Counted from the first letter of the stretch, positions 35,894 through 45,732 are shown. The stretch is 64,000 nt of DNA from Paraburkholderia sp. NMBU_R16 (GCF_013282575.1 NZ_JAAAYE010000027.1:23358-87357); one strand, 5' to 3'. Notes: generated from the letters alone by a model not told the origin. A program made the numbers and translations.

Positions 35894-37459
35894 ATGACCA
35901 CGCCGATCGCCACCGTCGACGCAGATACAGCGGCCGCCCCGGTGATAAGAGCTGCGCCGCCATCGCCGATGGCGCATACGCGGTTCAAGATACAACCCGT
36001 CATTCTGGCCGGGGGCTCGGGCACGCGTTTGTGGCCCATGTCGCGCGAACAATATCCCAAGCAATTGATCGAGCTGCTCGGAGACGAATCGCTGCTGCAA
36101 TCGACGGCGCACCGCCTCGACGGCCTCGAATCGGACTTTGCCCTCTCCGATCGGATCATGGTCGTGTGCGGCGACGATCATCGCTTCACCACCGCCGATC
36201 AACTTAGCGCGCGCGGCGTCAATGCGCGTATCGTGCTCGAACCGCTCGGTCGCGACACCGCGCCCGCACTGACCATCGCGGCGCTCGATGCACTCGCGCA
36301 AGCAGGCGTTGATGCCGACGCGTTGATCGTCGCCATGCCAGCCGATCATGCCATCGCCGATCCCGAGAGCTTTCGCCGTGCCATCGCAAGCGCCGTGCGC
36401 TATGCGGCCAGGGGCATGGTCGCGACGCTCGGCATCGTGCCGACGGCAGCGGAGACCGGCTACGGCTACCTGCGACTTGGCGAGCCGATCGAAGACGACG
36501 CCGAGGTAAATACGCAAGGTCTCGCCGCACGCGCGCTCGCCCGCTTCGTCGAGAAGCCCGATCTCGAGCTCGCGGAACGGTACGTCGCGTCGGGCGAGTA
36601 TTGGTGGAACAGCGGGATCTTCGTCGTGCGCGCCTCGACCTGGCTGCACGCACTGGCTCGGTTCGAGCCTGCCATCTATGAAGCGTGCGCAGATGCGCAT
36701 GCGCGCGGCTGCCTGGACGGGGAGTTCTTCCGTCTCGATCGCGACGCGTTCGCCGCGTCGCCTTCCAATTCCATCGACTATGCCGTCATGGAGCGCCTCG
36801 CCGGCGACGCGACGTCGCCGCGCGGCGTAGCCGTGCCGCTCGCCGCCGGATGGTCGGACGTCGGCTCCTGGAGCGCACTCTGGCAAATCCTGCCCAAGGA
36901 CGACAGCGGCAACGTGGCCCGCGGCCGCGTCCTCTTCGAAGACTCGCAAGAAACGCTCGCTCACTCAGAGGGCAGACTCGTCGCGTGCGTCGGCACGCGC
37001 GATCTCATCGTCGTCGAGACCGCGGATGCGGTGCTCGTCGCGGACAAATCGCATGTGCAAGACGTCAAGAAAGTCGTCTCGCGGCTTCGTGCCGAAAGCG
37101 GCACGGAAGCGTCTGTCCACCGAAAAGTGCATCGTCCGTGGGGTTACTACGACTCCATCGATGCGGGGGAACGCTTCCAGGTCAAGCGCATCGTCGTGAA
37201 GCCCGGTGCGCAACTATCGCTGCAGATGCATCACCATCGCGCCGAGCACTGGATCGTCGTGCGCGGGACAGCCCGCGTCACGCGCGACGGCGAATCGTTC
37301 CTGCTTTCGGAGAACGAATCGACTTATATCCCGCTCGGCACGACGCACCGCCTAGAGAATCCCGGCAAGGTACCGCTCGAGATCATCGAAGTACAATCGG
37401 GCGCCTACCTCGGCGAAGACGACATCGTCCGTTTCGACGATACGTACGGACGCCAATAA
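35894..37459 (+). CDS. manC: Mannose-1-phosphate guanylyltransferase / mannose-6-phosphate isomerase
   Basis: This 521-residue bifunctional enzyme supplies GDP-mannose. An ATG at 35894 follows GGAGG. An N-terminal disordered stretch of about 35 residues precedes the pyrophosphorylase signature ILAGGSGTRLWPMSREQYPK (38-57) and FVEKPDLE. The C-terminal cupin isomerase domain has HRPWGYYD, KRIVVKPGAQLSLQ, HHHRAEHW and IPLGTTHRLENPG with its metal ligands. It is divergent from the operon and followed by a strong terminator. It is the BceA/AlgA equivalent, so mannose, or rhamnose or fucose made from GDP-mannose, is expected in the polymer. Confidence 0.95.
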   Translation: MTTPIATVDADTAAAPVIRAAPPSPMAHTRFKIQPVILAGGSGTRLWPMSREQYPKQLIELLGDESLLQSTAHRLDGLESDFALSDRIMVVCGDDHRFTTADQLSARGVNARIVLEPLGRDTAPALTIAALDALAQAGVDADALIVAMPADHAIADPESFRRAIASAVRYAARGMVATLGIVPTAAETGYGYLRLGEPIEDDAEVNTQGLAARALARFVEKPDLELAERYVASGEYWWNSGIFVVRASTWLHALARFEPAIYEACADAHARGCLDGEFFRLDRDAFAASPSNSIDYAVMERLAGDATSPRGVAVPLAAGWSDVGSWSALWQILPKDDSGNVARGRVLFEDSQETLAHSEGRLVACVGTRDLIVVETADAVLVADKSHVQDVKKVVSRLRAESGTEASVHRKVHRPWGYYDSIDAGERFQVKRIVVKPGAQLSLQMHHHRAEHWIVVRGTARVTRDGESFLLSENESTYIPLGTTHRLENPGKVPLEIIEVQSGAYLGEDDIVRFDDTYGRQ

Positions 37460-37491
37460 TCTCGGCCGCCGCGGGCGGCAAAGTCGAACAG

Positions 37492-37522
37492 AAAGCGGGC
37501 CAGCGATGGCCCGCTTTCCTTT
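37492..37522 (+). terminator. Intrinsic terminator after manC
   Basis: Arms AAAGCGGGCCA and TGGCCCGCTTT form a perfect 11-bp stem with loop GCGA, followed by CCTTTTG. It begins 33 nt after the manC stop. Confidence 0.9.
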
Positions 37523-37582
37523 TGTCGGCTCCCACGGGACCTGCTTTCAGCCAGGCGCGTCCTGCACTGCATTCGCTGGAAC

Positions 37583-38584
37583 TTATCCCCGATAGTTGAC
37601 GACAGGCGTCAGCAGCTCCAAATGCCCTTCAGGGTACGGCAGCCAGTCGAGCGCGCGGCGCCCCACGGCCGAGTCGAGCCTACGCGCAATGGATGGAGCG
37701 ATGGCCGACAGCGGCGCGGGCAGCGGTCTTGCGGCGGCGTCCTTCGCTTCGCCACGCTGAGCGGGATCGCCGCACGGTGATGGATCGAGTGCATCCTCGC
37801 TCGATGCGGCCGCCTCTGCAGCGCTGGCCGCCACGGAGGCGCTCGACTGGCGATCGATCCAATCGCGCGCCCATTCGAGCGCATGGCGTTCCGCGCGCTC
37901 GTGATCCTCGAAGCGAGGGCCGATCAGCCCCGAGCGCTCGATCCGTTTGCCGTCCTTGGCGATTTCGGCCGAGGCACGATAGACGGGCGACGTTTGTCGC
38001 GTCACAGGCTGAGCCATCGCGCGGATGGTGTAGCCGCAGTAGTCGTCCGTGCGCTCATGCACTTCGCTCGCGCTGAACGAGGGCAGGCCCAGCGACCTGC
38101 GCTCATGCATGGCACGCAACGCATCGCCGGCTGTCTGCAAGGGCCGCGAAGCGGCGACCGGCAGATCGCCCGCGCGCTGCGTGCAACTGCCTGCGTTCTG
38201 CCACGACTCGGGGTTGGTCCAGAACACGCCGCGCAAGCGAGGCGACTCCTGCGCCGGTTCAGGTTTGGGCTCGGGCAACACAGCCGCCTGCGGCTGCGGC
38301 ACATACGCGAACGCGCGCCCCCCTTCGGAGAGAATCGAGACCATCTCGAACAAAGTGCCGTCGGCGAGCCACTCATCGAAGCGGCGCCGGCACGTCGGCC
38401 CTGACGGATAGCGTGCCGGCAGCTTCGACCAGCGCTCCCCCGTCGTAAGAATCCACAATACCGCGTTCGCCACTACGCGGGTCTCGGCGCGAGGCCTGCC
38501 GCGTCGATGCGGATGAACAGGTTCGTCGGCCGCCAGCGCGGAAATTCGCGCCCACTCGTCGTCGCTCAACTCTTCAAAATACAT
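37583..38584 (-). CDS. IS-derived (DUF4096-like) DNA-binding domain fused to unknown domain
   Basis: The ATG at 38584 follows GGAGAAGAAT. Residues 1-85 match the N-terminal domain of IS5/IS402-type transposases (LSDDEWARI, HRRGRPRAE, NAVLWILTTGERWSKLP, FDEWLADG). The DDE catalytic domain is absent. Instead comes a Pro/Glu-rich linker (about 100-125) and a domain near 195-260 (GYTIRAM, RFEDHERAERHALEWARDWID). This second domain resembles the 77-residue protein encoded at 59087-59320. An Ala/Ser/Asp-rich tail follows. With 333 residues and no terminal repeats this is not an IS but a likely domesticated transcription factor. It converges on manC, so it may regulate the exopolysaccharide locus, which is inference. 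Confidence 0.8.
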   Translation of the reverse strand: MYFEELSDDEWARISALAADEPVHPHRRGRPRAETRVVANAVLWILTTGERWSKLPARYPSGPTCRRRFDEWLADGTLFEMVSILSEGGRAFAYVPQPQAAVLPEPKPEPAQESPRLRGVFWTNPESWQNAGSCTQRAGDLPVAASRPLQTAGDALRAMHERRSLGLPSFSASEVHERTDDYCGYTIRAMAQPVTRQTSPVYRASAEIAKDGKRIERSGLIGPRFEDHERAERHALEWARDWIDRQSSASVAASAAEAAASSEDALDPSPCGDPAQRGEAKDAAARPLPAPLSAIAPSIARRLDSAVGRRALDWLPYPEGHLELLTPVVNYRG

Positions 38585-39102
38585 ATTCTTCTCCACGCAG
38601 CCTGGCCTGGCTGCGACGCTCGGCTCATGCGAACGATCATTCACAAGAGCCGCGGGTTGCACAAAATGATTGTTATTTTGGCTATAACGACCAAATCCGC
38701 ACTGGTAAAGTGCGAATTTGCCCTCCGGTGAAGCGCAAGAGGGGGTCTCGCTCGTGCGTGGGAAAATATTGCAGAAAGCGTACCATCGACGCCTGCACCC
38801 TCTCTCGAATGCAAAGCTGAATCGATGCTATTCCGGGTTTCGATGAACCATACCGGGCACGCTGCTGCCAGCCCGCAATCATCAAAGAGTCGCTATCTTA
38901 GAATATTTTTGCGGCAGCGCAAACGCATAATGCGCTGCGATTACAAAAAAAACGAATTGTCGCATCTCATGCAATTTGCTTAGCATCCATGCACAAAAGC
39001 GTCATCTACCCAATCGGAATAAATTTCATCATTCGAGTCGGAATTATTTGCGCATTGCCGGGCACACGTGGCGCGCGGCTCGCGGCGGCGAGCCGTCTTC
39101 GC
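38585..39102. other. Long AT-richer intergenic region
   Basis: This 518-nt stretch has no supported gene. Base composition drops well below the surroundings, with an AAAAT-N7-ATTTT inverted repeat at 38663-38679 near the likely promoter of the domesticated-transposase gene and runs of A at 38944-38951. The right part lies beyond the stop of the DUF3501 gene. Confidence 0.5.
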
Positions 39103-39684
39103 TCAGGTCAGATCGCCCGCCAGGGAAGCGGCGACATGCGATTCGATGCGGGCAACAGGGCTCGGATACGCGGAATGATCGCATCCGGCCGATAGTCCCG
39201 CACCGCTGCGCAGGCGCTCCTTCATCGACGCGGTGAACTCGAATCGCAGAAAATGGACCGCAGAAGTCTTTTCATCATTGGCTCGATCCATGTCTTCGTC
39301 CGCTATGGCGTAGACGCGCGGTTCGCCGTCGACCTGCAGAAACACGTGTGTTTCGATGCCGATGAGCCGCTTCAGCGCGGCCCGCCGCTCGACTTCGTTC
39401 TCATATTCGATCTGCATTGTAGCTTTCAAATTGCTTCCATCTGGAACAAGAGGTAAATAGGCTTCCAATTCGCCTCGAATTCCGTCCTCATCGAAAATCT
39501 TCTCGATGTGTAACATTTCATGAATCTGGTAGCGAATTGTTAATTCGTCCTCGAATATCAAGGTCAAATGATTGCCGATGCGAACCATGCGCTGCTTCTT
39601 ATGTTCGATCACTTCGTCGCGCATTGACTTGCGTGCTTTTGCGTAGGCTTCGAGCGTCATCAGCGATTCTCTGGAAATAGTCAT
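39103..39684 (-). CDS. DUF3501 family protein
   Basis: The 193-residue product starts MTISRESLMTLEAYAKARKS at ATG 39684. It has the family core RIGNHLTLIFEDELTIRYQI followed by HEMLHIEKIFDEDGIRGELEAY (quoted in two blocks) and DEDMDRANDEKTSAVHFLRF. The function is unknown. In many proteobacteria it is encoded with a rubrerythrin and a GlpC-like Fe-S protein, exactly the order seen here, so it likely serves in the same redox or peroxide-response system. It lies 36 nt downstream of the Fe-S gene. Confidence 0.9.
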   Translation of the reverse strand: MTISRESLMTLEAYAKARKSMRDEVIEHKKQRMVRIGNHLTLIFEDELTIRYQIHEMLHIEKIFDEDGIRGELEAYLPLVPDGSNLKATMQIEYENEVERRAALKRLIGIETHVFLQVDGEPRVYAIADEDMDRANDEKTSAVHFLRFEFTASMKERLRSGAGLSAGCDHSAYPSPVARIESHVAASLAGDLT

Positions 39685-39720
39685 CGGCCAATTCCTTGCA
39701 AGAAAAGAAAGCACAGTCGT

Positions 39721-41058
39721 TTAAATGTCATATGCCTTGCGCAGCAGCGTCAGCGGATGGGCCAGCGGCGCACTGCCCAGCCCTGCCTCCTCGATGCCTT
39801 GCGCGATATGGTGCCCCGCAAGTTGGCAGTCCGAGGCAATGAAGGCCGGTTGAGGCTCCGCCATCGCCTTGAACACCGGGGCGCCGATTTTCATGGCGAT
39901 GCGATGAAATTCCTTTTTGACGCCGAACGTGCCGGCATGCCCCGAGCAGCGTTCGACGATCTTGACCTCGGTGTCGGGCACGAGCGAGAGGGCGTCGTAA
40001 GTTTTACGCCCCAGGTTCTGTACGCGCCCGTGACAGGGCACATGGTAGGAAATCTTACCGAGCGCGCGCTTGAAGTCGGTCTTCAGCAAACCGTCGCGGT
40101 GGCGCGACACGAAGTACTCGAATGGATCCCAAAAGGCATCGCTGACCGCGCGAACCTCTTCGTCCTCCGGAAACATCAGCGGCAACTCGTGCTTGTACAT
40201 GAGCACGCAGCTCGGAATCGCGGCCATGATGGCGTAGCCGTCGCGCGCATATCGCTCAAGCACAGGAATGTTCTTCGCCTTCTTCGCGGCCACGCCTTCG
40301 AGGTTGCCTTGCTCCAGTAACGGCATGCCGCAGCACGCTTCGCTCGCCACCAGCACATAGGGAATGTCGTTGTGCGCAAGCAGCGCCAACAGATCGTGGC
40401 CGATCCCCGGCTCGTTGAAGTTCACATAGCAGGTTGCATAGATCGCCACCTTGCCGGGCGTGCGTTCTCCGTCACGCACCGCGGTGCTGGGCGAAGGCTT
40501 GGCTGCGCCGCGAAACTTGCGCGGAGCGAATTCTGGCAGCCAGGCGTTCTTGTCGACGCCGAGCGCGGACTCGAGTACGCCGCGCGCGGGCTTCGACCGG
40601 TTCACGGCATTGACTGTCTGGGTCACCACGGGAATACCCGCGAAGTGGCCGAGCGCGTCCGTGCTCGAGAGCACCTTGTCGCGCAACGGCACTTCTCCCT
40701 TTTTGTACTTGGCCGCTTTCGCACGCAGCATCAGATGCGGGAAATCCACGTTCCACGGGTGAGGCGGCACGTACGGACACTTGGTCATGTAGCAGAGGTC
40801 GCACAGATAGCACTGATCGACCACTTTCGAGTACGACTGACGATCGACGTCGTGGGCTTCGCCCGAGTCGGTTTCGTCCACGAGATCGAACAGCGTCGGA
40901 AAGGCGCCGCACAACGACACACAGCGGCGACATCCCGCGCAGATATCGAAAACCCGCGCCAGTTCCTTGTCGATCGCTTCCTGATCGTAGAACGCTTCCG
41001 ATTGCCAATCGAGCGGGTGTCGAATCGGCGCCTCCAGACTGCCTTCTTTATGCGGCAT
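39721..41058 (-). CDS. Heterodisulfide-reductase-like Fe-S protein (GlpC/HdrD type)
   Basis: From ATG 41058 ([11 protein letters not shown]) the gene gives 445 residues. Two 4Fe-4S ferredoxin-type motifs lie at about 45-115 ([11 protein letters not shown] and [13 protein letters not shown]). Two CCG-type regions follow: SEACCGMP near 255, and a degenerate CSGHAGTFG near 385 in which the CC pair is C-S. A cytosolic electron-transfer role with the rubrerythrin encoded just upstream and DUF3501 downstream is likely, as this triplet is conserved. The true electron donor is unknown. Confidence 0.9.
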   Translation of the reverse strand: MPHKEGSLEAPIRHPLDWQSEAFYDQEAIDKELARVFDICAGCRRCVSLCGAFPTLFDLVDETDSGEAHDVDRQSYSKVVDQCYLCDLCYMTKCPYVPPHPWNVDFPHLMLRAKAAKYKKGEVPLRDKVLSSTDALGHFAGIPVVTQTVNAVNRSKPARGVLESALGVDKNAWLPEFAPRKFRGAAKPSPSTAVRDGERTPGKVAIYATCYVNFNEPGIGHDLLALLAHNDIPYVLVASEACCGMPLLEQGNLEGVAAKKAKNIPVLERYARDGYAIMAAIPSCVLMYKHELPLMFPEDEEVRAVSDAFWDPFEYFVSRHRDGLLKTDFKRALGKISYHVPCHGRVQNLGRKTYDALSLVPDTEVKIVERCSGHAGTFGVKKEFHRIAMKIGAPVFKAMAEPQPAFIASDCQLAGHHIAQGIEEAGLGSAPLAHPLTLLRKAYDI

Positions 41059-41158
41059 GAGGGCATGCTCCCCAGTTCTGCTGACGGTCTCCGGCACACG
41101 CGCAGCGCAAGGCGCGGCGTACCGGCTCGAGCCGCGCACCGCCGGAGGCTTGTGCGCC

Positions 41159-41179
41159 GCGCCGCGGCGTTCGCGGCGC
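41159..41179 (-). other. GC-rich hairpin between rubrerythrin and Fe-S genes
   Basis: Arms GCGCCGCG and CGCGGCGC enclose a 5-nt loop within the 141-nt gap. No T-tract follows on the minus strand. It could tune the ratio of rubrerythrin to downstream mRNA. Confidence 0.35.
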
Positions 41180-41199
41180 GCGCATCGCTGCGGCCCAGT

Positions 41200-41622
41200 T
41201 CAGTCGCTGAGCGCTTCGAGCGCCTTGGTGTAGCGATTGGCGTGACTGCGTTCGGCCTTGGCCAGCGTTTCGAACCAATTGGCGATTTCGTCGAAGCCTT
41301 CGTCGCGGGCCGTCTTCGCCATGCCCGGATACATGTCGGTGTACTCGTGGGTTTCGCCGGCAATCGCCGATTGCAGGTTTTGCCGCGAAGAGCCGAACGG
41401 CAGGCCCGTGGCAGGATCGCCGACCGCCTCCAGGTATTCGAGGTGGCCGTGCGCGTGGCCCGTCTCGCCCTCCGCCGTCGAGCGGAACAGCGCGGCAACG
41501 TCGTTTTGGCCTTCCACATCCGCTTTGGCCGCGAAATACAGATACCGGCGGTTCGCCTGCGACTCGCCCGCGAATGCGGCCTTCAGATTCTCTTCCGTTT
41601 TGGAGCCTTTCAACTGTCCCAT
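41200..41622 (-). CDS. Rubrerythrin-family di-iron protein, no rubredoxin domain
   Basis: This 140-residue four-helix di-iron protein starts [13 protein letters not shown] at 41622, after AGGAG. Metal-ligand motifs are [37 protein letters not shown] and [10 protein letters not shown] (E-x2-H). The C-terminal CxxC rubredoxin domain of classical rubrerythrins is missing, so electrons must come from a partner, plausibly the Fe-S protein encoded next. It likely reduces hydrogen peroxide in the cytoplasm. First gene of the three-gene unit. Confidence 0.92.
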   Translation of the reverse strand: MGQLKGSKTEENLKAAFAGESQANRRYLYFAAKADVEGQNDVAALFRSTAEGETGHAHGHLEYLEAVGDPATGLPFGSSRQNLQSAIAGETHEYTDMYPGMAKTARDEGFDEIANWFETLAKAERSHANRYTKALEALSD

Positions 41623-41909
41623 CTGAATCTCCTGGTGGACCGGCAGACGCGGCGCAGCCGGGCGTTGCCGAAGTCTTGTACTGTAGGTAGGGAAACGGCG
41701 CGCACCACGACGCCCGCGAGCCGGGCGCCGCTCTCTTAATCTAGGCGTTGGACGGGCCCAGCCCCCAATTGGCATTTTCTATGCGGGCGATAGGCCGTTG
41801 CCGCATCGCGGTCGTCCGCGCAGCACGGCCACCGCGGCCACCGCGGCAAGTGCGGCAACCGGCTCCGCCCCAACCGACGCTTCGTCAGGCGATTGCCCGG
41901 TCGGCGGGC

Positions 41910-43325
41910 CTATTGGGTATCGGCCACCGCTTCGGGCGCCTGCGCCACCGCTTGCTTGAGCGCGTCGAGAAACGACGTGCGCCACCAATGCACGTCGTAT
42001 TGACGGATAGTCGTCATCAGCGCCGAATGCCGTTCGATGCGCTCGCCGAGCGGCATCGTGAGCGCGCGTTCGATCGCCTGCGCCGTACCTTGCGAATCGT
42101 AGGGATTCACGAGCAGCGCCTCTTTCAATTGCTCGGCCGCCCCGGCAAAGCGCGAAAGCACGAGCACGCCCGGGTCGGCGGGGTCTTGCGCGGCAAGGAA
42201 CTCCTTCGCGACGAGGTTCATGCCGTCGCGCAGCGGCGTGACGAGCGCCACGTGCGCGGCGCGATAAACGCCCGGCAGCCGCCTGCGGGCAACGTTGCGG
42301 TGAATGTAGCGCACCGGCATCCAATCGAGTTCGCCATAGTCGCCGTTGATGGCGCCGCACAGGCTGTCCATCTCGCGGCGCAGGTGGTCATAGGCGCCGA
42401 GATCTTCGCGGCTCGGTGCGGCGATCTGAATCAGCGTCGCACGCTTGCGGTTCTCCGGATAGTGCTCGAGAAGATAACGAAATGCCTGGATGCGTTGCGG
42501 CAACCCTTTCGAGTAGTCGAGACGGTCCACGCCAATCAGCAATTGGCGGCGCGAGTACTCCTCCCGCATGCGGGCGAACATATCGAGGCCTTCGCGCGCA
42601 TCCGCGAGCGATGCGAACTCGCCGACGTCCATGCCGATCGGGAACGCACCGACCCGCAATGTGCGATTGAAAGCACGCAAATAGCCGTCCGGCCTCCATT
42701 GCGCGCCCGCTTCGGTTTCCGCATAACGCACGAGGTGCATCATGTCCGATTCCGTTTGCAGACCGACGAGATCGTAGGCGAACAGCGAGCGCATCAGCCA
42801 TTCGTGCTCCGGAATGGCCGCCATGATGAGCGGCGGCGGCACGGGGATATGCAGGAAAAAACCGATCGGATTCGTGCATCCCATTGCGCGCAACTCCGCG
42901 GCAAGCGGGATCAGGTGGTAATCGTGGACCCAGATGACGTCGCTCGGCTTGAGCAGCGGAAAGATGCGCTGAGCGAAGAGCTGATTGACGCGGCGATAGC
43001 CGGTTGCAAAACGGACGTCGAACTGCGCGAGGTCGAGCCGGTTATGGAAGACCGGCCACAGCACGTTGTTCGAGTAGCCGAGGTAATACGTTTCGTAATC
43101 CTGCTGACTGAGATCGACGGTTGCGAGCTGTACTTTGCCGACAGTCTGCGTATGCACACCGCTGTGGCTGGCAACGCCCGGTGCATCGGTGAACGTCTTG
43201 CCGCTCCATCCGAACCACACGCCACCCGTTTGCTGCAAGCCGTCCTTGATCGCAACAGCGAGTCCGCCGGCCGCGGCCTTACGCGGATCCGCAACACGAT
43301 TCGAAACTATGACGAGGCGACTCAC
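41910..43325 (-). CDS. otsA: Alpha,alpha-trehalose-phosphate synthase
   Basis: This 471-residue GT20 enzyme makes trehalose-6-phosphate from UDP-glucose and glucose-6-phosphate. The N-terminus is [13 protein letters not shown] with the GGLAVAI loop, then [11 protein letters not shown] and [12 protein letters not shown]. The donor-site motifs [14 protein letters not shown] and [16 protein letters not shown] (nucleotide-sugar contacts) follow. The length is typical. No otsB phosphatase is in the window. The 282 nt upstream (43326-43607) and 287 nt downstream (to 41622) show no other gene. It supports osmotic and desiccation stress tolerance, by family knowledge. Confidence 0.95.
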   Translation of the reverse strand: MSRLVIVSNRVADPRKAAAGGLAVAIKDGLQQTGGVWFGWSGKTFTDAPGVASHSGVHTQTVGKVQLATVDLSQQDYETYYLGYSNNVLWPVFHNRLDLAQFDVRFATGYRRVNQLFAQRIFPLLKPSDVIWVHDYHLIPLAAELRAMGCTNPIGFFLHIPVPPPLIMAAIPEHEWLMRSLFAYDLVGLQTESDMMHLVRYAETEAGAQWRPDGYLRAFNRTLRVGAFPIGMDVGEFASLADAREGLDMFARMREEYSRRQLLIGVDRLDYSKGLPQRIQAFRYLLEHYPENRKRATLIQIAAPSREDLGAYDHLRREMDSLCGAINGDYGELDWMPVRYIHRNVARRRLPGVYRAAHVALVTPLRDGMNLVAKEFLAAQDPADPGVLVLSRFAGAAEQLKEALLVNPYDSQGTAQAIERALTMPLGERIERHSALMTTIRQYDVHWWRTSFLDALKQAVAQAPEAVADTQ

Positions 43326-43607
43326 TAAGGCTCCTTTGAAAAAGCGGGGAGTTGTTTTAGGTGAGCGGCTATGTTGTTGGTATTGCCGCGAGAGGTCTTC
43401 TGGTCGTAGTTATCGTTATTCGTTTTGTTGTGCTGGTGAGGGCTGTCGATGCGCGCTAGTTCCGCCGCTAGTTCCGCATAACGGCCGCGTCACCCTCGAG
43501 TGCCTGGCGGCACGCGCATCCAGCTTTATCTCGAAATTAAGCATGTAATGCTAACACATGCACCTGGCGGGGGCCATCCTTGCGGCGAATCGCAGTTTCC
43601 GCCGTCG

Positions 43608-44783
43608 TCATACCTCAGCGCGATTGACCGTAACGAAGCGCGCGCAACACGGAACCAGAACGAGCAATGCAACCAACCACCAGAACGCGCTCGGCAGTCC
43701 GATGCTCTTCGCGATGAAGCCCATGCCGGCGGGGCCGGCAAGATTGCCGGCGTAGCCCGTGGTCGTGATCGCGGCAACAGCCAAAGCCGTCGGCATCGAC
43801 CGCTGCGATCCCGCACGGCGAAACAACACCGGAACGATGTTCGAGGCACCGAGCCCGATCAGTAAAAAGCCGCCCATCGCCACAACCGCGATCGGGGCCG
43901 TCAACAAAACAGCAAACCCGGCAATCGCGAGCAATCCTCCCCAAAACATCGTCGATCGATCGCCGACGCGTGCGGTGACGGCATCGCCGCCGAAGCGTCC
44001 GGCCGTCATGGCGATGGAGAACAGCATGTAGCCCAGCCCGCCCTGAGCTGCGCTGACGAGCCCCTTGCTCGTGATCAGCAGCGCGCTCCAATCGAGCAGT
44101 GCGCCTTCGGCAAGAAACGTCACAGCGGTCAGCGCGGCGAGCAGCAGCACGATACCGCGCGGCATGGCGAAGAGCGGTCCCTCGGCGCTCGGAGCGGCAT
44201 TCAGCAGTCTGGGCGTTGCAAGAAGGACGGCACCCAGCATCGCTGCCGAGCACAGCAGCGTACTGGCGAGCGCGCCGAGGTGTATCGACAGTAAAAACGT
44301 CATGACCATCGAGCCTGCAAATCCGCCGACGCTGAACAGTGCGTGGAACCCCGACATCAACGGCCGGGCCGCGGCACGCTCGACTTCCACGGCATGAACG
44401 TTCATCGCGACATCCAACGACCCGAGCGAGGCACCGAACGCAAACAGGGCGATGCCGAGCGCAAGCGGCGTGCTGGCGAGCGTCAGGATCGGCAACAGCA
44501 GAACCAGCCCGATTCCCCCTGCGACGATCACCGGCCGGCTACCGTACCGCGCGCTGATCGCACCTGTGGCAATCATCGCGATGACCGATCCCAAGCCGAT
44601 ACACAGCAACAACATGCCGAGCACGGCGTCGTCGACGCCGAGCCGCAGCTTCGCAAACGGCACGAGCGGCGCCCAACACGCTACGCCGAAGCCGGCCACA
44701 AAAAACGCAAGGCGCGTGGCGAGCCGGGTTGCGGGCCGGTCCGACGAGATGTCTTCGGTTTTCAAAGCGGGCCCTCGGTGCAT
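43608..44783 (-). CDS. MFS transporter
   Basis: From ATG 44783 the protein has about 391 residues and 12 hydrophobic segments, with the MFS loop ISARYGSRPVIVAGG. It looks like sugar/drug MFS members of the YbjJ type (FHALFSVGGFAGS). The start overlaps the end of the upstream DeoR gene by 22 nt. A TTG at 44765 forming a TTGA overlap is an alternative. Co-transcription with a DeoR regulator suggests a carbohydrate or polyol substrate. Confidence 0.85.
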   Translation of the reverse strand: MHRGPALKTEDISSDRPATRLATRLAFFVAGFGVACWAPLVPFAKLRLGVDDAVLGMLLLCIGLGSVIAMIATGAISARYGSRPVIVAGGIGLVLLLPILTLASTPLALGIALFAFGASLGSLDVAMNVHAVEVERAAARPLMSGFHALFSVGGFAGSMVMTFLLSIHLGALASTLLCSAAMLGAVLLATPRLLNAAPSAEGPLFAMPRGIVLLLAALTAVTFLAEGALLDWSALLITSKGLVSAAQGGLGYMLFSIAMTAGRFGGDAVTARVGDRSTMFWGGLLAIAGFAVLLTAPIAVVAMGGFLLIGLGASNIVPVLFRRAGSQRSMPTALAVAAITTTGYAGNLAGPAGMGFIAKSIGLPSAFWWLVALLVLVPCCARFVTVNRAEV

Positions 44784-45568
44784 GCCTGGCCGAGTACGGG
44801 CGGCGCCGCCGCGATGACGGAGGCGCCCGCCTCCGCCAACGCCAAGCGATGTGTGCGGGGCAGATCGTGCTCGACGATGAAACAGTCGATTTCCTCGATT
44901 GCCGCGACCCGGTAGGGCGAGCGGGTATCGAGTTTCTCGTTCGTTGAAAGGACGGCGCTGTGAACGCTCGCCGCAAGGACAGCGCGCTTGAATGCGGCGT
45001 CGGCCATGTCGAATACGCTGATGCCACCCTTCGCGGAGACCGCGCAGGCCCCGAGAAAACAGCGATCGACATTCATGCGGGCGACGCTTTGCAACGCACT
45101 GGCATCGACACATCCGCCGACGACCGGATCGACCGTTCCACCGATCATGACGAGCTGTAAATCGGATCGCCGCAGCGCGGCCGCGGCGATGTCGATCGAA
45201 TTCGTTGCGACAGTGAGTCCGAAATCTTCGGGTAAATAACCGACCAGCGCGAGATTGGTGCTGCTGCTGTCGAGGAACAGGAGCTCGCCTTTTTGAATCG
45301 ACGGTACGGCTGCCCGGGCCAATGCCTGCTTGCGTTCGCTCGCCTCATCGATGCGCGCCGCCATAGGCCGGGACGCCGGCGTGACCGGCAACGCGCCACC
45401 ATAGACGCGGCGGCAAAGGCCTTGCGCCGCAAGCGCCCGAAGATCGCGGCGTATGGCATCTTCGGAAATGCCGAATTCGGCTGCCAGTACGGCGGCGACG
45501 ACGGACTGGCCATCGGCCAGCCGGCTGGCAATCGAATCGCGGCGCGCGAGCGGAAGTTCGTCGTTCAT
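44762..45568 (-). CDS. DeoR-family transcriptional regulator
   Basis: This 268-residue repressor starts MNDELPLARRDSI at ATG 45568. A DeoR winged helix lies at about 6-60 (SVVAAVLAAEFGISEDAIRRD) and a sugar-phosphate-sensing DeoRC domain follows (KGELLFLDSSSTNLALVGYL, VMIGGTVDPVVGGCVD, CFLGACAVSAKGGI). It is followed by an MFS gene in an overlapping unit and preceded by three AACGTGCA repeats that probably form its own operator. Confidence 0.9.
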   Translation of the reverse strand: MNDELPLARRDSIASRLADGQSVVAAVLAAEFGISEDAIRRDLRALAAQGLCRRVYGGALPVTPASRPMAARIDEASERKQALARAAVPSIQKGELLFLDSSSTNLALVGYLPEDFGLTVATNSIDIAAAALRRSDLQLVMIGGTVDPVVGGCVDASALQSVARMNVDRCFLGACAVSAKGGISVFDMADAAFKRAVLAASVHSAVLSTNEKLDTRSPYRVAAIEEIDCFIVEHDLPRTHRLALAEAGASVIAAAPPVLGQACTEGPL

Positions 45569-45580
45569 GCACGAAATCAT

Positions 45581-45620
45581 AACGTGCACAAACGAGAATG
45601 TAAACGTGCAACAACGTGCA
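45581..45620. promoter_or_regulatory. Three AACGTGCA direct repeats: DeoR operator candidate
   Basis: AACGTGCA occurs at 45581-45588, 45603-45610 and 45613-45620, with start-to-start spacings of 22 and 10 bp, about two turns and one turn of helix. It lies 13-52 nt before the DeoR-gene ATG (transcribed leftward). DeoR regulators often bind short direct repeats. Confidence 0.5.
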
Positions 45621-45732
45621 CACGCATGAACACTAAACCAGCGCGAACAAATACTCAGCGCGCCGATTGGCCCCCCTATTCGGGGCACGGCAGGTTCGAC
45701 TATGCGGTATACCGGCGAGGGCCGGCGACTTC

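Noticed and set aside
38663..38679. AAAAT-N7-ATTTT as a Fur box
   Set aside because: It lacks the GATAAT hexamer arrangement and no iron-related gene follows.
41779..42360. A 193-codon minus-strand frame considered as a possible otsB
   Set aside because: No HAD motifs. It overlaps otsA in another frame and is Arg/Ala-rich throughout.
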